DNA of 13,172 nt from a bacterium (GTDB lineage: Bacteria; Margulisbacteria; Marinamargulisbacteria; JAAEMD01): assembly GCA_024225875.1 (NCBI GenBank), contig JAAEMD010000081.1:1-13172 (forward strand), read 5' to 3'. The notes beneath the pieces are model-generated. The model saw only the letters and a list, made by a program, of their open reading frames with translations. It did no database searches and was not told the origin of the DNA. The position numbers were made by a program, and so were the translations under genes. This document shows positions 6,880 through 13,172 of the stretch, in pieces. Positions within the stretch are counted from its first letter, which is position 1. Each line of letters opens with the position of its first letter.

Positions 6880-9800
6880 TTTGTAGATGCCTCAGCCCGA
6901 TGCCATTTAACTTATTATTTTCAAATGGCTTTCTCAAATGAATAATTACTTCATCCTTAGATAGCCCTTCCTTCTCTGCAATATCTCTGACAAGTCCTCG
7001 CAATTCATCGATTAGACAAAATGACTCAGTATTTGCTAAAAGCTGTGCAAATTTCTGTTGGTTTATGAGTATTCGATTTCGAATATGTAAAATTTCAGCT
7101 TTCAATGATGGTGTAAAATACTCTTTAAACATCTTTGCATCATTCATTCTTAACAAAAATTCAGTGGCCTGTGGGCTCTCTTCAGTTGTTTTAAGAAAGC
7201 TCTTGTGCAGCATAAAAGGTTTAGCAACAACATAATTGCTATGTGACAAGTGAGATTCTTCACTTTTTATGAATTCATCGTACTTAATTTGCAAAATTTG
7301 GTAAGTATGAATCCAAGCAGCTAATTCCATTGCTACTTCATTTTTTTCGCGATCTAGTTTATCAATGCTTGATTCATCACGCTCTGATTCACTATTCAAT
7401 AGATTAATTTGAGTCTGATAACTTTTCACTTCACTATTTAATTTGCGTATTTCAGCTAAAATCCGTGGCATATGATCTATTGTTTTTATTGAGTAATAAC
7501 ATTGACCACACTTATATTTACCACAATCAGAAAGAATGTCCGCAGGACATTGGCCATTAAATGGGCAAATATGCGTAGACATAAAAGACATATTAGAAGT
7601 TGGGGTTACATCAATTAAGTTGATACCACTTTTAACTTTTCCATTACCTGATTCGGAAACCTCACTAAATGAAGTACCACCGAAGACCCCTCTAATTAGA
7701 CTCGGTTCTGTATCAACAACCTTTTTCAGCTTAGTATTTACTTCGATACTTTTTGTATTTTGAAAATTAAACAGGTCATCATTTGTAGAAATATTGCCAT
7801 TTCTCAAGCTTTGTGACTGACTCTCTAATATTTCGAGAACATCATCTTTATCGAGCTGCACATAGTGATGTAAAACTGCTAAAGATTCATGACCAGAAAT
7901 AAACTCAGCAATAACCCAAGGCGGCAGTACTTTAATTTTCTCACTAATGACAGATGATCGCGTACCGTGGGGCGTGTAATCTGTTTCATAATGTGTCGCT
8001 AAAGAAAAAGAATCTTTGATTAAATCTTTTTCGAGTTGATCAAAGTTATCACCTACAGCAATTTCTTCCAGAAAATTTAAGTCATCTTGATTTTTAGAGT
8101 CACTGTATAGCTCTTCATTATTCTTATACTCATCAATAAACGTACTCATGGATTCTGGCAAAGGGTTAAGAGGCTTAGCATTAACCTTTTTCATCGCAAC
8201 ATGTAAATCAAAAAACAATTGAATATTGCGATACAATGTAACAGTTCTAGAATAACTAAATGGCTTACTATCGCCGACAGAGGCCAAGTGAAACAATGGG
8301 CGAATTTTTTTGTAGGGCGAATTTTTATAGCCGTTGTACGCCAACTCTGGGACAACAATATCAAGAGAGTCTTGAAAAGACTTCAAGCGCTTTAAAAGCT
8401 TAATAACTCTCGAGCTGACGAAAGGTGTCCAGCCAGACTTTTTGACCTTATCTGTAGATACTTCAATAAAATCAGAATCTAAATTTAACTCAGACAAAAC
8501 ACTATCAGTCTCATCTTTTAAATGCTTATCGAAAGTATCTCTATCTAGCCATCTGATATGTCTATGTCTTAGTCCAGTTTCTAATGCGACAGCCAGTAGA
8601 AATAACCCTTGAAAACAAGGGTAATCATATAATTTACCGTCACGCTTTGAGACAACATTTGTTAGTAGGCGAGAAGGTATTGCTTTGATCGGTATAATTT
8701 TGCCGTCGCTGTTATAGTAAATGGGAGTAAAGCCTAGTTTTTGAGTATCATAGTATGAAAATTGATACGATAACTGTCTTTCATACTTTCCCGAGTCAAT
8801 TAAATAATAAAAGAACTCACATAGTGCATGCACAAGTGAGTGAATTGCAGCAAAACACCGAGAGGGAAAGATTTTCTTATTCGTTCCCTTATTGTTTTTT
8901 TTGCTGAGAGGAAAATCAAGTTTTGAAATAGGGTTAATGAAACCGGATGTATACTCATTTCCTTTTTGCTCTTCGAGCCACTCAAAAAATAAAGAAATTG
9001 ATTTTAAGTTATTGTAATACGATGATTCACCATTATTACCTTTGATGCTAGTTAATAATGATGGGATATTTCCACCAAAATCTTGGTTTCCGTCAATAAA
9101 AATTCGATTAAAACCTATAGGACAGGAAGGTACCGCTTTATCTCCAGCAGATTGAAATAAATCTACAAATAAATATTTATTAAGTAGGCCAAGCGCCCTT
9201 GTATCATTGCGTTCAGTAGACATAAAGTTTCTACTTCGATATTTCAAATATGCTCTTTGCAGCTCAATCCAAGTCGAAGCTTTTTCATTGTTATCATTTT
9301 TTAGTAAATCATCGATGTTATGAATTGTGAGAGAGCGATTAGTATTTAATAAAAAGCTAATTCTATCTATATCAAAGTTACATCGTTCAGGTGCATATCG
9401 ATATAAAGTTGTTAATACATGATGAAACGGTAGACTATAATGCGGTGAATGATATGCAGAATCATCGATTTTCTTTTGATACATAGCTTTTGAAAACGCG
9501 ATTACCTCATCAATATCGATATCTTCAATTGTATACCATGTCGACGCGATGAAAATCTTATATGCATAATCTCGACAGTAAGTATTATCACTATCTGGTA
9601 AATATTCAGATAAGTCATCAATTTTTGAAGATTTATTCATAAAGCAATTTCTGAAAAGCGCTAATAGCTCTGGATAGATCTCTATTGCATGCTCAAACCA
9701 AATACGGTTTTTACTTGATTTTGGGAATGCGTATGAAGTAGGTAATAAAATAGCTTTTCTAGCATAAAGCGCATAAAAGAAAACTCTCAGCCCAGACTTA

Positions 9801-10141
9801 ATCGGCTTAAAAAAAGCTTTGGTAAATGCAGCTTGATTACTATTAGGAATATAAGGCAAGAACTTTCTAAAACTATTTAACGAGGTTGAGTCTTGAGGCT
9901 CATCACTTATAGCAAATACATCATGCAGCCATTGCTCAGTAAATAGCTCTGAGTTCAACTCGTGGTTGTGGTAAAATTTGTAAATTGCACATCTGCTGTT
10001 AGTCTTCGTCGTAATAGAACTAGCAGAAACTTTCAGATCCCCCCGTATAACATTGAAAGTATCTCTAAAAGCTAAATGAATAGCATCTGATAACTCTTTA
10101 TTAGATAAAAGTAAAATTAACTCATTAGTAGCATTAAACAT
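6872..10141 (-). CDS. gmtZ: large tyrosine recombinase/integrase, GmtZ-like
   Basis: A 1089-residue protein with a tyrosine-recombinase catalytic domain in its middle. The active-site residues are visible: Arg525 in ETGLRHRHIRW, His725 and Arg728 in PHGTRSS, His751 in ISGHESL and nucleophile Tyr760 in HHYVQ. The first 450 residues are a long unassigned region that probably holds the core-binding domain. After the catalytic domain comes a cysteine cluster (C859, C865, C873, C878, C881 in HICPFNGQC to KCGQC), likely zinc-binding, then a coiled coil (about 890-960) and a helical tail. Known family members act with a second recombinase to move GMT islands; the name is recalled, not searched. AAGGAG lies 7 nt before the ATG, and the start overlaps the stop of the 454-residue recombinase gene by 8 nt (ATGTTTAA). 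It is much longer than phage integrases (350-450 residues). Confidence 0.85.
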   Translation of the reverse strand: MFNATNELILLLSNKELSDAIHLAFRDTFNVIRGDLKVSASSITTKTNSRCAIYKFYHNHELNSELFTEQWLHDVFAISDEPQDSTSLNSFRKFLPYIPNSNQAAFTKAFFKPIKSGLRVFFYALYARKAILLPTSYAFPKSSKNRIWFEHAIEIYPELLALFRNCFMNKSSKIDDLSEYLPDSDNTYCRDYAYKIFIASTWYTIEDIDIDEVIAFSKAMYQKKIDDSAYHSPHYSLPFHHVLTTLYRYAPERCNFDIDRISFLLNTNRSLTIHNIDDLLKNDNNEKASTWIELQRAYLKYRSRNFMSTERNDTRALGLLNKYLFVDLFQSAGDKAVPSCPIGFNRIFIDGNQDFGGNIPSLLTSIKGNNGESSYYNNLKSISLFFEWLEEQKGNEYTSGFINPISKLDFPLSKKNNKGTNKKIFPSRCFAAIHSLVHALCEFFYYLIDSGKYERQLSYQFSYYDTQKLGFTPIYYNSDGKIIPIKAIPSRLLTNVVSKRDGKLYDYPCFQGLFLLAVALETGLRHRHIRWLDRDTFDKHLKDETDSVLSELNLDSDFIEVSTDKVKKSGWTPFVSSRVIKLLKRLKSFQDSLDIVVPELAYNGYKNSPYKKIRPLFHLASVGDSKPFSYSRTVTLYRNIQLFFDLHVAMKKVNAKPLNPLPESMSTFIDEYKNNEELYSDSKNQDDLNFLEEIAVGDNFDQLEKDLIKDSFSLATHYETDYTPHGTRSSVISEKIKVLPPWVIAEFISGHESLAVLHHYVQLDKDDVLEILESQSQSLRNGNISTNDDLFNFQNTKSIEVNTKLKKVVDTEPSLIRGVFGGTSFSEVSESGNGKVKSGINLIDVTPTSNMSFMSTHICPFNGQCPADILSDCGKYKCGQCYYSIKTIDHMPRILAEIRKLNSEVKSYQTQINLLNSESERDESSIDKLDREKNEVAMELAAWIHTYQILQIKYDEFIKSEESHLSHSNYVVAKPFMLHKSFLKTTEESPQATEFLLRMNDAKMFKEYFTPSLKAEILHIRNRILINQQKFAQLLANTESFCLIDELRGLVRDIAEKEGLSKDEVIIHLRKPFENNKLNGIGLRHLQNG

Positions 10142-11498
10142 TTACAGTCTCCTTATTATTTTTTTTGGGTAGGAGCTTTTCTAGTTTTTTTAATTCTTTT
10201 TCATGATATTTAATTCTGATTTCATGAATATTAATTTTTTCTCTCGAAAACATTTCTTCATTCGCATAAGCAATTTGGGCTAACAATAGATCCTGATCTG
10301 CTTTGGCATATATTTCGGTTGATTTAATTGAAGCATGGCCCATTAAAATTTTTACATAAGATATATTTAAGCCATAGTCACCTTGCGGCAGTGGAAGATA
10401 ATTCAAAGTATATACACCGTAGCTATGTCTAAGAGAGTGAATTGAAATACCTTCAATATTTCCATCACAAGAGACACTAGCGTGCTTTTTAAATTGTTTT
10501 TCTCGACTACTGCGATCTGATAAGAAATAAGGTTTTCCCGTCTTTTGGTTTTGGAAAATAAATTTATGGGGCATCATATTATTTCTTTCATATCTGAGGT
10601 ACTTCTCAAGATTTTTAAAAAAGATCGACTTAAAGGGTTCAATTAAAAATGTCATTTTCGTTTGTCTACCTTTCCAGCAAAGTTGCTCGGCTTCTTTTTC
10701 TGAAAGCCCTTTTAGCCTGCTCTTATCTGCCCAAGGACTGTTTAGCTCAACTTCATAATTCATTTGATTGATATCTGATATTGTGAGCTGAAGACACTCG
10801 TGGACTCGACAACCTGAGGCTGCTAAGAATGCATATATAGTCTTATCTCTGTAACTCGTAGCAGCATCAATAAGCTTTGCGATACAATCAAGAGGAAAGT
10901 GTCTGACATTTTTTCTCGACCGGTCTACGACACGCTTTAGAATACCAAGCCTGACTTTTTTAAGGTTATCAGGGCTTTTAGCTATTACACCTCCGAGCAA
11001 ACTATTTTCCTTTACTTTTTTTGCTTCAAAAGTAGTGACATCACGATATTGAATTTTGAGTATTCTGCTGATTTTTGGGTTTTCGAATGACTCTATTTTT
11101 AATTCGTAGTATTGAATAAAACTCGTTAATGCTGCATTTATAACTGAAATCGAAGAATACGCTGTATTTTTATTCTTTTTATTTTCTATAGCAATTTTTT
11201 TAGCCAGTGCAATATCTGAATCAACACCGAAAGTCAGGTATGAATTATATGAATATATAATATCTTCAATAATAGAATCTGTTATGATTCTCTTTACTGA
11301 CTCTATTTCATAAGCACGATGTAAATAGTTAAGAAAGCGTAATATATGCTCAAGATAAACTTTAATTGTACTTGATGAATAACCTCGACTTTTTAAATCA
11401 CGAGCATACAAAGCAATTGAAGGATAAACAGTACCACTTTCATCTGTCACAACAGCATCCAGTTTATTTCCAATAAAATAAAATTTTTTACGAAGCAT
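10134..11498 (-). CDS. gmtY: tyrosine recombinase, GmtY-like
   Basis: A 454-residue site-specific recombinase. The N-terminal 60-170 region fits a SAM-like core-binding domain (YARDLKSRGYSSSTIKVYLE). The catalytic domain has Arg231 in AASGCRVHECL, probable Lys281 in GRQTKMTF, His354 and Arg357 in SIHSLRHSYG, His388 in LMGHASI and nucleophile Tyr397 in TEIYAKA, so the full R-K-HxxR-H-Y set is present. The C-terminal 50 residues are a charged helix. It is the first gene of a five-gene coupled operon and is preceded by the long AT-rich gap, the position expected for the end-proximal recombinase of an island. A weak Shine-Dalgarno (TTGAG) precedes the ATG. Membership of the gamma-mobile-trio family is from context and memory; a Tn554 TnpA-like pair is the close alternative. 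Confidence 0.85.
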   Translation of the reverse strand: MLRKKFYFIGNKLDAVVTDESGTVYPSIALYARDLKSRGYSSSTIKVYLEHILRFLNYLHRAYEIESVKRIITDSIIEDIIYSYNSYLTFGVDSDIALAKKIAIENKKNKNTAYSSISVINAALTSFIQYYELKIESFENPKISRILKIQYRDVTTFEAKKVKENSLLGGVIAKSPDNLKKVRLGILKRVVDRSRKNVRHFPLDCIAKLIDAATSYRDKTIYAFLAASGCRVHECLQLTISDINQMNYEVELNSPWADKSRLKGLSEKEAEQLCWKGRQTKMTFLIEPFKSIFFKNLEKYLRYERNNMMPHKFIFQNQKTGKPYFLSDRSSREKQFKKHASVSCDGNIEGISIHSLRHSYGVYTLNYLPLPQGDYGLNISYVKILMGHASIKSTEIYAKADQDLLLAQIAYANEEMFSREKINIHEIRIKYHEKELKKLEKLLPKKNNKETVNV

Positions 11499-11961
11499 TC
11501 TAATTTCTACTCAACACAGAAGACAAAAAGAAATATAACAGCAACTTTTAAATTTACAACCCTTTGATTAAAAAGAATATTTATGACAAAAAAAGATATT
11601 TTCAGATTTTTTAAAGAAGTTAATTAATACAAAATTAAGATATAAAACAAAACAACTGCTTATAAAGTAATTTAGTTAACTTAGATGAAAAGGTAAGTGA
11701 GATTAGAGTAAAAAAATTCTCGAAATTATTTTAATGAGTAGCCAATTAAGAGAGTATTTTCATGTTATTGATCAGATTTTTTATAGTTTAAAATGATAAT
11801 TATAGATTGGGAGGGGGGGAGAAGGTATTAAAAATTAAGAACTCTCTTCTCAATTCATAACATTGAAAAGGTAAGCAAATTAGCTCACCATTATTGTTTG
11901 TGAAGATACAGTTAGACAAACCCGCTTTTGAACAAGAGGAAGTTGGCTCACCGACCATTCA
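11499..11961. other. 463-bp very AT-rich non-coding gap between retron RT and recombinase operon
   Basis: No credible ORF on either strand. It holds the promoter region of the recombinase operon (near 11532-11559), long A/T runs, and an abrupt purine tract at 11809-11824 (GGG, A, seven G, AGAAG) that stands out from its surroundings. A possible hairpin pairs GAGAAG (11819-11824) with CTTCTC (11846-11851) across 21 nt. The sequence changes from very AT-rich to mixed composition near 11930, as would be expected if one end of the recombinase-bearing element lies here. Confidence 0.6.
11532..11559 (-). promoter_or_regulatory. candidate sigma-70 promoter of the recombinase operon
   Basis: On the minus strand TTGTAA (11559-11554) and TATATT (11537-11532) are separated by 16 nt and lie 34-61 nt ahead of the recombinase ATG. 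Each box differs from consensus, and in such AT-rich DNA similar pairs arise by chance, so this is only the best-placed candidate. Confidence 0.35.
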
Positions 11962-12858
11962 TCATTTCTCCAACCTTAATAAATGCCGAAAGATTGATTC
12001 GTAACGTCTGCTAACCTGAGAAGCGGAACTTAACATCCCGAGTAGCTTCGCCTTGTTTTCAGGTTTTAGGCGTCCTTCGATGTACTCGACGTATAACTCG
12101 TGGATCGCTTCATGGTGCTTATTTTGGACCTGTAAGCCTTTATCGTTAATTGCGACGCCTGTCACTAGCTTGGTCTTTTCCGGAGGGCGAGAAAACTCTT
12201 TATGATACTGATAACCGTAACCGTGTATTAGCTTCTTAACCTCCCATATAAAAGCCCCTGAGACAGTCTTTCCTGAAAACGTTAAGTCATCCACATAGAC
12301 CGTAAAGGTTATCTGATTAGTAGCGGACAACTCGCCTATTTTTTCGAACATCGGCAAAGACGAAAAGAACGCTAAGATCTGACTTAAAGGACTCCCCGTC
12401 GGGATATGGCCATTAACACACGCTAGATTTGTAACTATTTTTGATACATCAGGTGAGCAGAATAAACAGGACCTGAAAAACTGATAGACGGCTTCTCGTT
12501 TCGTTGACAGGTAATATTTCTTAATATCGAGTTTGACTAGCGCGGAGCCTTCTTCGTGGGCCATGGCATTCGTTATATGAGATTTTTTCTTGACTCCTGA
12601 ATGCAGGTATTCAGGAGTTTCAATTCGCTGTAAGAGGTTAAATAGCCTCTTGTGGAGCTGCTCTAAGGTTGGCTTCGGGACTTGGACTTCTCGGCTTTTA
12701 CCATTCTTTTGAATAGTGAATATTCGGAAGTTATTTTCGTTTTCGGATAAGCTCCGTAAGGCTTTAAGGTCCATACCGAGTAACTCGGCTAGCTTCTTTT
12801 TTGCCTGTAATCTATATAAGGGCGATTGTTCTTTGGGATAACGGTTCCGTGTTCTCAG
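11962..12858 (-). CDS. retron reverse transcriptase, probable CTG start
   Basis: A retron-type RNA-directed DNA polymerase that would make msDNA from its cognate ncRNA. Numbering from Met at 12774: retron X-region NAMAH (69-73, fits NAxxH), D83 in KLDIKKYY (first catalytic Asp), IPTGSP (124-129), YVDD (160-163; YADD is more usual) and VTG (204-206). From that Met it has only 270 residues, short for retron RTs (roughly 300-350), and the frame stays open upstream through a family-like SPLYRLQAKKKLAELLG. No ATG, GTG or TTG exists there, but a CTG at 12858-12856 lies 7 nt after GGAGGA (12871-12866), giving 298 residues. The Met at 12774 has no good Shine-Dalgarno and sits behind a CCGAG-TTA-CTCGG hairpin (12788-12776). 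I therefore prefer CTG; a frameshift joining it to the preceding ORF is the alternative. The CTG lies 47 nt inside that ORF. Confidence 0.85.
   Translation of the reverse strand: MRTRNRYPKEQSPLYRLQAKKKLAELLGMDLKALRSLSENENNFRIFTIQKNGKSREVQVPKPTLEQLHKRLFNLLQRIETPEYLHSGVKKKSHITNAMAHEEGSALVKLDIKKYYLSTKREAVYQFFRSCLFCSPDVSKIVTNLACVNGHIPTGSPLSQILAFFSSLPMFEKIGELSATNQITFTVYVDDLTFSGKTVSGAFIWEVKKLIHGYGYQYHKEFSRPPEKTKLVTGVAINDKGLQVQNKHHEAIHELYVEYIEGRLKPENKAKLLGMLSSASQVSRRYESIFRHLLRLEK
12776..12788 (-). promoter_or_regulatory. small hairpin just before the internal Met of the RT
   Basis: CCGAG, loop TTA, CTCGG forms a perfect 5-bp hairpin ending one base before the ATG at 12774. It would hide the translation-initiation region of that codon, supporting the upstream CTG as the real start. 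Confidence 0.35.
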
Positions 12859-13078
12859 TTTTTATTCCTCCAACGATATAGTTATCTAGAGGTCCCGAGC
12901 CATCACCCTCGACGAGCCACTCCAAAAAGTTGCCTATCGGGTCCTCAACCCATCTATAAAATCTATAGAAAGCCAAGAGTTTAGTAAGCCATTTACATGG
13001 CTTGACTAGATGTTTAACGACTTTACGTCGCTTTATTCGGGTCTGTTCTTCTTTGCTTGGGTCGTCTGTATTAGACAT
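12812..13078 (-). CDS. small protein of unknown function upstream of the retron RT
   Basis: An 88-residue basic protein; I do not recognise the family. Residues 1-20 are charged (DDPSKEEQTRIKRRK), residues 25-55 are aromatic and amphipathic (KPCKWLTKLLAFYRFYRWVE, then FLEWLVEG) and could associate with membrane, and the tail is plain. AGGA lies about 8 nt before the ATG, a good start. It would be a retron accessory or effector by position, since no other effector gene accompanies this RT. The caveat is that retron ncRNAs normally sit immediately upstream of the RT, and this interval carries possible RNA structure: 9-nt arms at 13159-13167 and 12884-12892, 8-nt arms at 13144-13151 and 13043-13050, and a 7-bp hairpin at 12986-13003. 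The ORF could therefore be partly or wholly an msr-msd region mistaken for a gene. Confidence 0.55.
   Translation of the reverse strand: MSNTDDPSKEEQTRIKRRKVVKHLVKPCKWLTKLLAFYRFYRWVEDPIGNFLEWLVEGDGSGPLDNYIVGGIKTENTEPLSQRTIALI
12866..12871 (-). promoter_or_regulatory. strong Shine-Dalgarno for the CTG start of the retron RT
   Basis: GGAGGA is followed by ATAAAAA and then CTG in the RT frame. It lies inside the 88-residue ORF in a different frame, as expected for a coupled downstream gene, and it decides the RT start given above. Confidence 0.6.
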
Positions 13079-13172
13079 AACTTTATCCTCATGGTTACCG
13101 GGGCGATTGCCACCGTCTCACGCGTAACTTAAGGACGGGAGAAAAGAACAGTTTTTATCCTCTAGATTCCAA

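Noticed and set aside
8800..8985. Minus-strand 61-codon frame inside the large integrase gene
   Set aside because: Out-of-frame shadow within the 1089-residue gene, with no own ribosome-binding site or recognisable content.
11896..11921. GTTTGT/ACAAAC inverted repeat as RT terminator
   Set aside because: Six-base-pair stem with a 14-nt loop and no T-tract; too weak to call.
11962..12774. Group II intron or diversity-generating retroelement RT
   Set aside because: No maturase or HNH domain, no intron domain V/VI structure and no template/variable repeat pair. NAxxH and VTG point to a retron.
1..13172. CRISPR arrays, rRNA or intact tRNA genes
   Set aside because: No regularly spaced repeats and no complete structural RNA were seen. 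Only the 23-nt tRNA 3' fragment is present.

Overview
The window looks like an accessory region of a marine gammaproteobacterium, most likely Vibrionaceae or a close relative. This rests on the AT-rich protein-coding DNA, a remnant of a gammaproteobacterial tRNA 3' end at the left edge, and a recombination module resembling the gamma-mobile-trio (GMT) of Vibrio islands (assigned from memory of the family, no search possible). Every convincing gene is on the minus strand, so the window reads biologically from right to left.

Right part (about 11962-13172): a retron-type reverse transcriptase with the retron hallmarks NAxxH and VTG plus a YVDD catalytic box. A small 88-residue ORF of unknown function precedes it. 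The reverse transcriptase seems to start at a CTG codon behind an excellent Shine-Dalgarno that lies inside the small ORF. This part is visibly richer in G+C than the rest. A 463-bp very AT-rich gap (11499-11961) with an odd G-run separates it from the next block.

Centre (about 3574-11498): a tightly coupled five-gene operon. It encodes a 454-residue tyrosine recombinase (GmtY-like), a 1089-residue tyrosine recombinase/integrase with a cysteine-rich C-terminal region (GmtZ-like), a 228-residue accessory protein (GmtX-like), a 154-residue HTH-like/coiled-coil protein and a 721-residue RecD2-like helicase. The first three junctions are 8-nt start/stop overlaps and the fourth is a 4-nt ATGA overlap, so the five proteins are probably made together as one mobilisation machine.

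Left part (about 288-3517) is cargo: a solitary Xre/MbcA/ParS-type antitoxin-like protein with no RES toxin beside it, then a two-gene unit of a Hanks-type Ser/Thr protein kinase and a TPR-like protein, with a perfect 18-bp palindrome just ahead of the kinase. A G8 homopolymer inside the TPR gene could act as an on/off switch. The kinase-TPR pair, perhaps with the antitoxin-like protein as regulator, is the best candidate here for an undescribed defence module.

Left edge (1-287): a perfect 15-bp inverted repeat behind the TPR gene, and a 23-nt fragment identical in form to the 3' end of a tRNA resembling tRNA-Ile2(CAT), probably an att site. A 10-nt direct repeat (GGTATTAAAA) occurs near this edge and again at 11824-11833. 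The GMT-like island may therefore run from about 111-130 to about 11.8 kb, beside or nested with a tRNA-integrated island that also carries the retron.
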